The notes beneath the pieces were generated by a model. The model did not search any database and was not told where the DNA came from. It was given only the letters and a program-made list of their open reading frames with translations. The position numbers and the translations under genes are program-made. A stretch of 64,000 bases of DNA from CAG-488 sp051881315 (GTDB lineage Bacteria; Bacillota; Clostridia; Oscillospirales; Acutalibacteraceae), in assembly GCA_051881315.1 (NCBI GenBank), contig JBJEPQ010000029.1, positions 1 through 64,000 of the forward strand, in the 5' to 3' direction. Position 1 is the stretch's first letter; every line of letters begins with the position of its first letter. Positions 1-7,133 of the stretch are shown in pieces.

Positions 1-2
1 TT

Positions 3-110
3 TTTGATTTAGGGTGTCCATTTGACTTCTCCCAGTGGGAACAAGTGAAGGGACTTGTTTTATTCCGGATACAGACGAGCCTTTCTATTACATTTATGAG
101 AGGTAAATAA
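3..110 (+). CDS. Possible C-terminal tail of an upstream gene (partial)
   Basis: One frame stays open from the window edge to a TAA at 108-110, just before the toxin gene start at 112, and would encode about 35 residues. A second frame is open only from 26 to 106. Without upstream sequence neither can be assigned, and I recognise no family. It could equally be non-coding leader of the toxin gene. Confidence 0.2.
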   Translation, partial: FDLGCPFDFSQWEQVKGLVLFRIQTSLSITFMRGK

Positions 111-111
111 T

Positions 112-663
112 ATGGAAACCAACAACACTATCAAAAGCAAAATCACCCGTGGCGACATCTTCTACTATGACTTCGGCAACAATTCCGGTTCAATCCAAAA
201 CGGTCGCAGACCTGTAATTATAATTCAGGCGAATGAGTTGAATGAGAACTCTCCGACTGTCATAGTGGCGGCACTTACTACTGCTGTTAAGAAAAGATAC
301 CTACCGTCCCATATTTACTTGGGAGCAGAGTTTGGCTTGCAGGAGCCTTCTATGGTTCTGTTAGAGCAGCTCAGAACGGTCAATAAGTCGGAACTGCTTG
401 AGTATGTCGGTACGGTTGATGATGAGCGTATGCTGAAAATTATCGGGAACGGCATCAAAAAGACCTTTGGACTTTGGTTCTATCATACTTACAGAACAAG
501 TGATATTAGATGCTTGTGCAGTAAGTGCTTATCAGATTACAAGAACAACCGTGACTACATAGTAAAGCGAGTTGATCCGTTCAATCGTGTCAAAGACAAA
601 TGTGACCGGTGCAGCAGCTACGGTTATGATTACTTTGTTGTCGATAAAAGACAGAGCCATTAA
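112..663 (+). CDS. PemK/MazF-family toxin-like protein with Cys-rich C-terminal extension
   Basis: Residues about 10-125 follow the PemK/MazF layout: an N-terminal RGDIFYYDFG strand, then GRRPVIIIQAN, a central VAALTT strand and a late LLEQLRTV segment. Family members are usually ribosome-independent mRNA endonucleases, and 110-120 residues is typical. This protein has 183, with an added tail of about 55 residues carrying CxCxxC and CxxC clusters that could bind a metal. A GAGAGG ribosome site about 8 nt upstream supports the ATG at 112. No antitoxin gene is visible directly upstream in the window. The next gene is a small HTH protein 17 bp downstream, so this may be an element-borne orphan toxin or a regulator with a toxin fold. 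The family call is fairly secure, the toxicity is inferred. Confidence 0.75.
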   Translation: METNNTIKSKITRGDIFYYDFGNNSGSIQNGRRPVIIIQANELNENSPTVIVAALTTAVKKRYLPSHIYLGAEFGLQEPSMVLLEQLRTVNKSELLEYVGTVDDERMLKIIGNGIKKTFGLWFYHTYRTSDIRCLCSKCLSDYKNNRDYIVKRVDPFNRVKDKCDRCSSYGYDYFVVDKRQSH

Positions 664-680
664 GGACGGAGGTGCTGAAA

Positions 681-941
681 TTGTTTGAAGATAGAATAGC
701 TGCTATGAACGCAGAAACAGAAATCACGCAATCGGCTCCCGTTTACGAGAAGCGAGTTTATACCGTTGATGAGATACAGGACATTTTAGGTGTCAGCAAG
801 ACAACGGCATATAACCTTGTGAAATCAGGAGCTTTCCACTATGTAAAAGTCGGCGGTCAGTTCAGGATTTCAAAAAAGAGCTTCGACCGATGGCTCGATG
901 AAATGGATACCGATATAGAAGATTGTCAAGTATGTGATTGA
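681..941 (+). CDS. Excisionase-family HTH DNA-binding protein
   Basis: The core from about residue 25 on (YTVDEIQDILGVSKTTAYNL, then KVGGQFRISKKSFDRWLDE) is the winged-helix HTH found in excisionases and MerR-like helix-turn-helix 17 proteins. I prefer the TTG at 681. GGAGG at 668-672 lies 8 nt upstream of it, and the first residues (FEDRI) then match the start of the related gene at 1449 (FEERV). The GTG at 672 would sit inside the ribosome binding site. Such proteins bend DNA at att sites or repress neighbouring promoters. It is the first of three related genes leading to the integrase, so a role in excision or its control is likely. Confidence 0.8.
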   Translation: MFEDRIAAMNAETEITQSAPVYEKRVYTVDEIQDILGVSKTTAYNLVKSGAFHYVKVGGQFRISKKSFDRWLDEMDTDIEDCQVCD

Positions 942-980
942 TTTAATCGCATCATTCACAGATCTCCGAAAAGTCAGTAT

Positions 981-1012
981 CATATAGCCAAGCTAATTGG
1001 CTTGGCTATATG
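981..1012. repeat. Perfect 13-bp inverted repeat between two HTH genes
   Basis: Arms CATATAGCCAAGC (981-993) and GCTTGGCTATATG (1000-1012) pair perfectly around a 6-nt loop. No T-tract follows, so this is unlikely to be a simple terminator. It lies in the only non-coding gap of the HTH cluster, so an operator for one of the HTH proteins or an RNA element controlling the gene at 1055 are the reasonable readings. Confidence 0.7.
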
Positions 1013-1054
1013 GACTGGGCTGACGAGTTTCAGTCCCCAAATACGGAGGTCGAA

Positions 1055-1456
1055 ATGGATAAGAAAAGTATTTCAGTTCCCGAAATGGCAAAGATGCTTG
1101 GTTTGGGAAAGACGGATTCATATTGGTTAGTACATAAGCGGTACTTCAAAACCGTGTTGGTCGGCGGAAAAATGAGAATACTCGTTGACAGCTTTGAAGA
1201 ATGGTATGCCGGACAGTTACATTATAAGAAAGTGGACGGCACTAAACCCGGTAAAAAGTACGCTCATACAATGTCTGTTTACGAAATGGCAGACTTGATA
1301 GGACGAAGCAGTGCGGTTGCATACGACATCGTAAAACGAGGACTTGTAAAAACGGAAGTAATCAACGGACGAATACAAGTAGATATTCAGAGCTCTGAGG
1401 AGCGGCTTGCTTCTCAAAGCGTATATTCAAAAGTCAGGAGGGATGAGAATGTTTGA
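1055..1456 (+). CDS. Protein with two tandem excisionase-like HTH domains
   Basis: Two copies of the excisionase-like winged-helix domain follow one another. The first reads ISVPEMAKMLGLGKTDSYWL with VGGKMRILVDSFEEWYAG, the second MSVYEMADLIGRSSAVAYDI with INGRIQVDIQ. The second copy is more diverged and lacks the usual WL ending. The start at ATG 1055 is chosen because GGAGG (1045-1049) lies 5 nt upstream; the in-frame ATG at 1010 lies inside the 981-1012 hairpin and has no ribosome site. The 3' end overlaps the next HTH gene by 8 bp, which suggests translational coupling. A two-domain form could bridge two sites in the att region. This is inferred from domain number only. Confidence 0.75.
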   Translation: MDKKSISVPEMAKMLGLGKTDSYWLVHKRYFKTVLVGGKMRILVDSFEEWYAGQLHYKKVDGTKPGKKYAHTMSVYEMADLIGRSSAVAYDIVKRGLVKTEVINGRIQVDIQSSEERLASQSVYSKVRRDENV

Positions 1457-1652
1457 AGAACGAGTAAAAAAGCTCAACGGCGGCGGAAATAACAAGAAAA
1501 GCTATACCGTTGCCGAGGTTCAGCAAATACTTGGCGTCGGTCGTCAGGCAGTATATAAGCTCATCAAAAAAGGCTGTTTCAAGGCGGTCTTGGTAGACAA
1601 CAAATTCAGAATAATCAAAGCAAGTTTTGATGCTTGGCTTGAGAACGAATAA
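1449..1652 (+). CDS. Excisionase-family HTH protein next to the integrase
   Basis: This 67-residue protein has the same winged-helix core (YTVAEVQQILGVGRQAVYKL, then VDNKFRIIKASFDAWLENE). AGGAGG at 1436-1441 is 7 nt upstream of the ATG at 1449. It ends 11 bp before the integrase, the usual xis-int order of tyrosine-recombinase elements, so it is the best candidate for the true directionality factor among the three HTH genes. That choice rests on position, not on sequence. Confidence 0.8.
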   Translation: MFEERVKKLNGGGNNKKSYTVAEVQQILGVGRQAVYKLIKKGCFKAVLVDNKFRIIKASFDAWLENE

Positions 1653-1663
1653 GGAGGTACATT

Positions 1664-3103
1664 ATGGCATCAATCGTAAAGCGTAAAAACAGATATGCAG
1701 TCGTATATAACTACAAAGATGATAAGGGCAACACCCGACAGAAGTGGAAAACCTTTGATACCAATGCTGAAGCAAAAAAGCGTAAAATTCAGGTTGAGTA
1801 TCAACAGCAGACCGGAAGTTTCGTAGTTCCGACAGCTACGACGGTCGCAGAGCTTCTTGATGAATATACTTCCGTTTACGGTGTCAGCACTTGGGCAATG
1901 TCAACCTATGACTCAAAACGAGGACTGATACTCAATTACATCAATCCGCTTATCGGAGATATGAAGTTGGATGACCTTAATCCGAGAACTATGGACAGGT
2001 TCTTTCAAAGCCTTTTGAGCGTGAAAGCAAAGGTCGTAAATAACCGCAAACCAAAGAACGAATATCTCACCGTGCATACGGTCAGGGAGATACACAAACT
2101 CCTGAGAAGTGCTTTTAATCAGGCTGTCAAATGGGAACTGATGTCCCGAAACCCCGTACTCAATGCGACACTCCCAAAAGAAGAACACGAGGTTCGTGAG
2201 ATATGGACTCTTGAAACGCTCCTGCACGCTCTTGAAGTATGCGATGATGAAATACTATCGCTTGCAATCAACCTCGCCTTTTCCTGCTCTCTACGAATGG
2301 GAGAGCTGCTTGGTCTTACTTGGGACTGCATAGATGTTTCAGAAAAAAGCATCAAGGAAAACACGGCGTACATTTACATCAATAAAGAACTGCAAAGAGT
2401 CAAACGAGATGTGTTGGAGGTATTGGATAACAAAGATGTGATCTTGACATTCCCTCACTTAATAAAAAAGGGGAACACCGTCTTGGTTCTCAAATCGCCA
2501 AAGACAAAAACGAGTGTCAGAAAGGTATTTCTTCCTACAACAGTTGCTCAAATGTTGGTAGCCCGTAAACAGCAGATTGACGAACTCAAAGAACTCTTTG
2601 GAGATGAATACACAGACTATAATCTTGTGTTCTGTCATTCATCGGGCAGACCGATGGAGGGACAGGTAATAACCCACGCATTGAAGAAACTCATCCGTGA
2701 GAACAATTTGCCTGATGTAGTCTTTCACAGCTTCAGACACGCAAGTATTACCTACAAACTGAAATGGAACGGCGGTGATGTAAAATCTGTTCAGGGAGAC
2801 TCAGGACACGCCCGTGCCGAAATGGTATCCAATGTGTATTCGCATATTATAGACGAGGACAGAAGATTTAATGCGCAACGCTTTGAGGAGAGATTTTATC
2901 AAGGCAATACCCCGGAAGCTGATACAATCCCACCTATGCCAAAGTTTGAGTCATCAACCGAATTGCCCGACGCTGTACCGATAGAGCCTGATAAAAAAGA
3001 TGAAACAGCAACAGATACTCAGGCAGATACGGAACTGATTGCAAAACTGTTGAGCAATCCTGAAACGGCGGCGTTGCTCAAAGCACTCGCAAGCAAGCTA
3101 TAA
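1664..3103 (+). CDS. int: Tyrosine recombinase / integrase
   Basis: The protein has 479 residues. The N-terminus (residues 1-60) looks like an arm-type DNA-binding domain of ICE/phage integrases, followed by a core-binding SAM-like domain (about 65-170) and a catalytic domain (about 180-410). Visible catalytic parts are the first Arg in SLRMGELLGLTW, the HSFRH box (HxxR), the His in DSGHARAEM and the Tyr in NVYSHI. A low-complexity acidic tail of about 70 residues follows and is longer than usual. It would cut and rejoin DNA at the tRNA-Arg att site directly downstream. AAGGAGG just ahead of the ATG supports the start. It appears intact, so the element may still be able to move. Confidence 0.93.
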   Translation: MASIVKRKNRYAVVYNYKDDKGNTRQKWKTFDTNAEAKKRKIQVEYQQQTGSFVVPTATTVAELLDEYTSVYGVSTWAMSTYDSKRGLILNYINPLIGDMKLDDLNPRTMDRFFQSLLSVKAKVVNNRKPKNEYLTVHTVREIHKLLRSAFNQAVKWELMSRNPVLNATLPKEEHEVREIWTLETLLHALEVCDDEILSLAINLAFSCSLRMGELLGLTWDCIDVSEKSIKENTAYIYINKELQRVKRDVLEVLDNKDVILTFPHLIKKGNTVLVLKSPKTKTSVRKVFLPTTVAQMLVARKQQIDELKELFGDEYTDYNLVFCHSSGRPMEGQVITHALKKLIRENNLPDVVFHSFRHASITYKLKWNGGDVKSVQGDSGHARAEMVSNVYSHIIDEDRRFNAQRFEERFYQGNTPEADTIPPMPKFESSTELPDAVPIEPDKKDETATDTQADTELIAKLLSNPETAALLKALASKL

Positions 3104-3116
3104 CGAAACTATAAGG

Positions 3117-3147
3117 AAAGGCAATCCGCAAGGGTTGCCTTTTTTTA
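3117..3147 (+). terminator. Rho-independent terminator after the integrase
   Basis: An 11-bp stem (AAAGGCAATCC with one G-T pair to GGGTTGCCTTT) closed by a GCAA loop runs into a seven-T tract. It starts 13 nt after the integrase stop. Confidence 0.88.
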
Positions 3148-3412
3148 ATGTAGGGGTAGAAAATTTCACAAATAGATGCTATAATATATGAAAAGTTGTA
3201 TTATTTAGGCGTTCCCAAGGAAGATTTGAAACCGAGTAACACAACCCGTTTGAGGTTTCTCCTGCTAAAAGAGAGCCAAACAGACCACCTGAAACCCAAT
3301 GAAATTAGCTGGATTTCGTTAGTGTTTATTGAACAGTGAAAAGGCTGAAAACCCTTGATTTATAAGGACTTTTTGGCATCATATAGCGGTCGGAAATCTG
3401 CTTTGGACGGCT
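3148..3412. other. Non-coding attachment-site region of the element
   Basis: About 265 bases between integrase terminator and tRNA remnant hold no plausible gene. Short inverted repeats occur, for example GAAACC/GGTTTC around 3228-3261. Arm-type integrase sites are expected in such a position, but I cannot identify them by eye. Confidence 0.5.
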
Positions 3413-3457
3413 CTCCTAAGCGAAAGGCCGTGGGTTCGAATCCCGCCGGGGACGCCA
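3413..3457 (+). other. Attachment site: 3' half of tRNA-Arg(CCT)
   Basis: The sequence begins with a tRNA anticodon loop CTCCTAA (anticodon CCT, Arg), then the 3' anticodon arm GCGAA, a variable loop, a complete T-arm (GTGGG-TTCGAAT-CCCGC), the acceptor 3' strand CGGGGAC, a discriminator base and an encoded CCA at 3455-3457. The bases just 5' of the loop do not pair with GCGAA, and no GTCCCCG acceptor 5' strand exists upstream. It is therefore not a working tRNA gene but the duplicated 3' end left by integration, with the crossover probably in or near the anticodon loop. Confidence 0.8.
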
Positions 3458-3488
3458 AAGCCCCAGGAACGCTAAGTTCTTGGGGCTT
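3458..3488 (+). terminator. Hairpin directly behind the tRNA remnant
   Basis: Arms AAGCCCCAGGAAC (3458-3470) and GTTCTTGGGGCTT (3476-3488) pair over 13 bp with one wobble and start at the base after CCA. It was probably the terminator of the original tRNA-Arg transcript; a short T-rich stretch follows. Confidence 0.7.
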
Positions 3489-3561
3489 ACTTCTTACTTC
3501 TTCACTATTCACTTTTCACTCTTAACTGCTTTTGATGTTTTTCTCTTTAAAAAGTGTAAAC

Positions 3562-3593
3562 AAGACCGCCTGCACGACGCAAGCGGTCTTTGA
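3562..3593. terminator. Terminator-like hairpin, copy A of a dispersed family
   Basis: Stem AAGACCGC / GCGGTCTT encloses a loop with TGCACGACGCAA. The same stem and nearly the same loop recur at 5082-5113 and, in a shorter form, at 6180-6203. It sits downstream of the minus-strand gene that ends at 3706, so it would terminate that transcript. Confidence 0.7.
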
Positions 3594-3705
3594 TTGATTT
3601 GTTCTACAAACTGGAATTTATTTCTCTAACTTTTTTCATAATATTACAAAATCATCGACAAAACAATCCATATTTACATCTAAATGTAAATAGGAAAGGT
3701 TATTT

Positions 3706-4587
3706 TTATTGCATTTCTAAGTATTTATCTTGTGTCGATTTTACAATTACAATACATCTTGCCAGAATAGAACTCTTATGAGGATTATATTCTATATCTT
3801 GTATATTATCACTAAAAATATTATTACTAAAAATTTTATCACTAAAATAATCAGACACTTCTTTTATATTTATTGTCTTTAATAATTTTTCAATATCATT
3901 AAACTTTTCTCCTATTTGCATATTTATAAGACCATTTCCGAAATCAACCAAATTAAATGCATAATTCAATTGATCATTCATATTATCTATAGTGTCATAT
4001 TTATTATATTTTATATCAAAATTAACAACGTGGACCCTTCCTTTTCCAGTAGGATCAAGCAAAGAATCTGCGTTATAATATTCCATATCAAATTGCGTTG
4101 TCTCATCTTTTGCAAACACTCCATAATTGGTTATCGAATTATATCTTGCTGAGGATATTATCTGCGCTGAAGGATCTTTTGGATCATGTTTTCTACCATT
4201 CCAATATTCGGGTCTATTTTTTAGAATATATAGTTGCCTTGTATCCGCCTTAAAATTTTTATTTCTACACGTTCTTCTATCAAATTTATTTTGCATAAGA
4301 CACAATCTTGCTTCTTTGTTATTATATATAATAAACATTATATCCGCCAATTCACAAGATACACATTTTTTATGATCCTTTTTATAATAAAAATCTATAC
4401 TAGGCTGTTCTTCAAAATTAACTAAGGACTTATGTATTTCAAAAACGGCTGATTCTTTTTTACTTTTTAATGCAGTACTACGAACTGCTTCCGCCAAAAT
4501 TCTAAATAAAACAACTTCATTTATTATACCTCTATATTTGCTAGTTTTATCTTTAAACTCAAAACTCAAATCATTACCAAATGACAT
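3706..4587 (-). CDS. Hypothetical protein with nuclease-like D-x-QxK signature, AT-rich
   Basis: I do not recognise a named family for this 293-residue protein. One segment, ELADIMFII followed about 12 residues later by CLMQNKF (about residues 79-101), resembles the acidic-residue strand and Q-x-K strand of PD-(D/E)xK-type restriction-like nucleases, which is weak but suggestive evidence. The N-terminus (GIINEVVLFRILAEAVRS) is helical, and the C-terminal part is Asn/Ile-rich. An AAAGGAG site precedes the ATG. Base composition is clearly more AT-rich than the neighbours, pointing to acquisition. A broken gene lies upstream on the same strand and may have been its partner. Function is unknown; a defence-type role is speculation. 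Confidence 0.65.
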   Translation of the reverse strand: MSFGNDLSFEFKDKTSKYRGIINEVVLFRILAEAVRSTALKSKKESAVFEIHKSLVNFEEQPSIDFYYKKDHKKCVSCELADIMFIIYNNKEARLCLMQNKFDRRTCRNKNFKADTRQLYILKNRPEYWNGRKHDPKDPSAQIISSARYNSITNYGVFAKDETTQFDMEYYNADSLLDPTGKGRVHVVNFDIKYNKYDTIDNMNDQLNYAFNLVDFGNGLINMQIGEKFNDIEKLLKTINIKEVSDYFSDKIFSNNIFSDNIQDIEYNPHKSSILARCIVIVKSTQDKYLEMQ

Positions 4588-4664
4588 AATTTTTCTCCTT
4601 TAAAAAATATCTTTCGATTGCTATTAGAATTTTTGTTATCGTTAAGAAAATAGGAATTTGTTTA

Positions 4665-4988
4665 CTATTTCAAAATTGTTGTCGTGTGATCAGAATATAC
4701 TTGTTTTCTAATTGTATTATCAATAGTTATTTCATATTTGCTATTATTGAAGTCTTTGCTTCTTTTAAATCAGATTTTACCTATATATGTATACTCTACC
4801 TCTTTTTCAATAAAAGGTAATTCGTGTAATACAAGCAAATCTTTTTCCGTCACAATATGGTTTCTAATATATCTAAAATAATAATCTTTAATTTCATTCC
4901 AAATTGCATTTTTTTCGTTATACTTTCCTTGTAATTCTTCCCAATTACGTTTTTTAAGAAGCTGATTAACATTCAGCTATGTTATCAT
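4665..4988 (-). pseudogene. Small gene interrupted by two in-frame stop codons
   Basis: Reading the minus strand from an ATG at 4986-4988 with a GGAGG site just upstream gives 108 codons in one frame, stopped only by TAG at codon 4 and TGA at codon 73. The text between the stops is coherent and protein-like (for example NQLLKKRNWEELQGKYNEK and EIKDYYFRYIRNHIVTEKD, then ITIDNTIRKQVYSD after the TGA). I recognise no family. Point-mutation decay is the simplest reading; stop readthrough or a sequencing error are alternatives. It precedes the AT-rich gene at 3706-4587 by about 77 nt on the same strand and shares its composition. Confidence 0.6.
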
Positions 4989-5025
4989 AGACCCACCTCC
5001 AAATCCCGATTTGCCTTTTCCGTGA

Positions 5026-5113
5026 TTTATTATACATCACCATTATGAATATTTCAACTCGCCGTTTATCCGACACGAAAAGACCGCCTGCACGATGCAA
5101 GCGGTCTTTGATT
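5026..5113. repeat. Dispersed intergenic repeat with bidirectional terminator, copy B
   Basis: The block starts with TTATTATACATCACCATTATGA and ends with the AAGACCGC / GCGGTCTT hairpin (5088-5108), with T runs on both sides. The same two parts recur in the same order at 6128-6210. It lies just behind the minus-strand acetyltransferase stop (5136) and would serve as its terminator. Confidence 0.7.
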
Positions 5114-5135
5114 ATTTAGGTCGGGAAACGGTATT

Positions 5136-5747
5136 TTATAAATTATCCCAATCAATCCGTTCGGATTTATAAAAATATTCACGGTCATGCTCGCCGACGC
5201 TTCTCAGAATTTTACAGGGATTTCCTACCGCAACCACATTGTCCGGAATATCTTTTGTGACAACGCTTCCGGCTCCGATGACGGTATTCTTTCCGATATG
5301 CACACCCGGAACAATGATTACACCTGCACCGATCCACGTATTCTCTCCGATAAAAACATCTTTATTGAATTGCAAGGCTCTGTCTCTCAGCTCCGGATCT
5401 ATCGGATGGCCTGCCGTCGCAACAGTAACATTCGGGCCGAACATCACCTTATCGCCGACATAAATGTGACCGTCATCGACAAGAGTAAGATTTGAGTTTG
5501 CGTAAATTCCGGAGCCGAAATGCACATGATGTCCGCCCCAGTTTGCGTGAAACGGAAGCTCAATATAACAATTCTCTCCGCAGGAAGCAAAAACTTCCTT
5601 CATATACTTTTGCTTTTTTTCGTGTTCCGAGGGCATAAGACGGTTAAACTCCCAGAGCTTATCCTGAAACATTGTCTGTTCTTTCATGATTTCTTCATCA
5701 ATCGGATCGTAGATCAGACCGTTCACCATTCTCTCATACTGCGTCAT
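5136..5747 (-). CDS. Sugar O-acetyltransferase of the maltose/galactoside acetyltransferase family
   Basis: This 203-residue protein has the N-terminal Mac domain (about residues 1-60, starting MTQYERMVNGLIYDP) and a left-handed beta-helix of hexapeptide repeats (about 70-185, such as IGKNTVIGAGSVVTKDIPDN). The family transfers acetyl from acetyl-CoA to sugars. The conserved GHHVHFGSG and catalytic-type His in TAGHPIDPE are present. AGGAGG precedes the ATG. It is full length and flanked by decayed genes on both sides, so it may be a survivor of a reduced region. The exact sugar substrate cannot be told. Confidence 0.92.
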   Translation of the reverse strand: MTQYERMVNGLIYDPIDEEIMKEQTMFQDKLWEFNRLMPSEHEKKQKYMKEVFASCGENCYIELPFHANWGGHHVHFGSGIYANSNLTLVDDGHIYVGDKVMFGPNVTVATAGHPIDPELRDRALQFNKDVFIGENTWIGAGVIIVPGVHIGKNTVIGAGSVVTKDIPDNVVAVGNPCKILRSVGEHDREYFYKSERIDWDNL

Positions 5748-5827
5748 TTATTTTTCCTCCTAACGTCTGTTTTGATTTTTCATGTTATGTTCTTCTATGC
5801 TGTTATAAAATATTTTTTAATACGGAA

Positions 5828-6070
5828 TTATTTTGCGTTTTTGTATGAAATTAAAATATGGCTTGGAGCAAACAGCGCCGATGAAATAATCAACAGAATT
5901 GATCTGCTCATAATTCCGACACCGAAGCCTGCCCCTATGTATAAAAAAGCAGCCATAAATGTCGGCGGCACATTATTAAGCAAAATTTTTGAAAAAGGTG
6001 TATTTAACGCATAAAATACAGCGGTCGACAGTGCGTAATTTGCGGCTGCCGCTGTTCTATTTTCTTTCAA
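5828..6070 (-). pseudogene. N-terminal fragment of an EamA/DMT-family transporter
   Basis: The first 50 or so residues (ALSTAVFYALNTPFSKILLN, VPPTFMAAFLYIGAGFGVGI) match the first two membrane helices of EamA drug/metabolite transporters, which normally have about 290 residues and ten helices. Here the frame ends after 80 residues, the last 25 unlike the family, so the rest of the gene is lost. A TTG at 6068-6070 with GGAG upstream is the likely original start. Confidence 0.65.
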
Positions 6071-6127
6071 TCACACCATCTCCGCATTTATAGAGAAAAT
6101 TCTGCAACCATTAGTGTTGCTTTTTTC

Positions 6128-6210
6128 ATTATACATCATCATTATGAAATAATCCACCTAAAATTTTTTCAATAAAATTTACCGCCTGCACTGTGCAAGC
6201 GGTATTATTT
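6128..6210. repeat. Dispersed intergenic repeat with terminator hairpin, copy C
   Basis: It begins CATTATACATCATCATTATGA like copy B and ends with hairpin ACCGCctgcactgtgcaaGCGGT (6181-6203) followed by an AT/T-rich tail. On the minus strand a short open stretch ending at about 6212 runs into it, apparently the remains of another gene. Confidence 0.6.
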
Positions 6211-6287
6211 TTTAATCAATAGTTTCATATCCTGCGCCGTCGAGAAGCATCTATGTTTTTTGATCTTTATAACGGTATCTCCTTAAA

Positions 6288-6614
6288 CTATTCTGCAGAG
6301 TGGATAATGACGGAAACATCATGGAGTGAGATGAATGTATAAGGATCGGTTTCGTGTACGATCGTTTTCATCTTATGAATCCGGAAGAGGTTTATGATAA
6401 AATAAACTATTTCTTTCTTCTTCTTTGAGTAGCCGCCCGTTGCCTTCACGACCGTTTCGCTCGAGGAAAAATGCTGAGAAAGCGAGTCTGTTATTTCCGA
6501 CGCTTTTGTTGTAACGATCATTGCACAGATCGAGCGGTCTATTCCCTCGACAACGAAGTCAACTGTCTTTGATCCAAAAATATTTTTATTTAGTACTAAA
6601 CCTAATGAACAAAT
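6288..6614 (-). pseudogene. C-terminal fragment of a YitT-family membrane protein (DUF2179 domain)
   Basis: The minus-strand frame from 6614 to 6288 reads NIFGSKTVDFVVEGIDRS, then AMIVTTKASEITDSL, ATGGYSKKKKE and a final HDVSVII stretch. This is the DUF2179 C-terminal domain of YitT-like proteins with its linker. The membrane part that should precede it is missing and an in-frame TAG lies at 6615-6617. Intact family members have about 280 residues. It is best treated as a remnant rather than a gene starting at the internal ATG. Confidence 0.7.
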
Positions 6615-6866
6615 CTATGAGAAGACATAAAAATAAAAACTCTACTGCCTTGCAAAGCGATTAGTCAAAAAGAATACTTTCAGTTTTCAACGTACGAAAA
6701 GAATATCAGAAAGCGTAAAACCGTAATTACGAAATAAGAAACAATAAAGAATATAATTTAAGTTGCAAGCGGAAAAAATAAAATGTTGTCAGATATTCTT
6801 TATATACGTCGAAAAATATAAATTTATAGTGTAATGGATAGAAAAACTATTCATTTTTAATGTTCT
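6615..6866. other. AT-rich non-coding stretch
   Basis: No convincing reading frame on either strand. It separates the decayed region from the kinase/pilus/secretion locus and leads into the first promoter module. Confidence 0.5.
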
Positions 6867-6929
6867 AACCTTTTTTACGGTTAAAAAAATTGCATAGAGT
6901 TTGTGGAAATAGGATTTTATTCATATTAA
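6867..6929 (+). promoter_or_regulatory. Promoter module 1 (operator-like repeat plus -35/-10), upstream of the XRE regulator
   Basis: A TAACC-N8-GGTTA inverted repeat (6866-6883) lies upstream of TTGTGG (6901-6906), 17 nt, and TATTAA (6924-6929). The same arrangement with identical spacings recurs at 7571-7633. The implied transcript start near 6936 leaves a leader of about 200 nt before the ATG at 7134. Confidence 0.6.
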
Positions 6930-6950
6930 AATGTAATGTATATATTAAAT

Positions 6951-6970
6951 TTTTTGTCGAATTATAAATA
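6951..6970 (+). promoter_or_regulatory. Repeated 20-bp motif containing a Spo0A-box-like TGTCGAA (copy 1)
   Basis: TTTTTGTCGAATTATAAATA occurs here and, with one change, at 7667-7686. TGTCGAA (6955-6961) equals the consensus Spo0A box. Its position downstream of the predicted start would fit repression. A single 7-mer is weak evidence by itself; the repetition in the same promoter context raises it. Confidence 0.4.
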
Positions 6971-7133
6971 ATTGAGGAATTGGAAAAAAGAGCAGAAAAG
7001 TTTTTGATTGTCTTAAATCTATGGTTTTGCTTCACATAATATGATTTATTCGGTAATGAATTTTGTTAATTATTAAAACCATTCTAATTTTCAAAATTTA
7101 ATTTAGACTTTTCAACTTTAGGGAGGATTCAAA

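Larger units (their letters stand above)
1..3457 (+). mobile_element. Right end of an integrative element (ICE, IME or prophage), left end outside the window
   Basis: The segment holds, in order, a toxin-like gene, three excisionase-like HTH genes, a tyrosine recombinase and a partial tRNA-Arg that matches only the 3' half of a tRNA. An integrase next to a duplicated tRNA 3' end is the standard layout of a tRNA-targeting integrative element. The tRNA 3' half points away from the element, so the intact tRNA is expected at the far (left) boundary. No conjugation or phage structural gene is visible here, so the element class cannot be decided. Confidence 0.75.

Noticed and set aside
3340..3457. 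Complete tRNA gene
   Set aside because: T-arm and acceptor 3' strand are present, but the 5' acceptor strand and the 5' anticodon arm do not pair; a short AGC/GCT D-arm look-alike upstream is not enough.
3590..3781. Plus-strand frame of 63 codons
   Set aside because: No ribosome site, starts inside the terminator-like repeat and overlaps the end of the minus-strand gene at 3706.
4665..4988. Programmed stop readthrough (UAG and UGA recoding)
   Set aside because: Two different stops, no conserved stem-loop seen behind either, and other decayed genes nearby make simple decay more likely.
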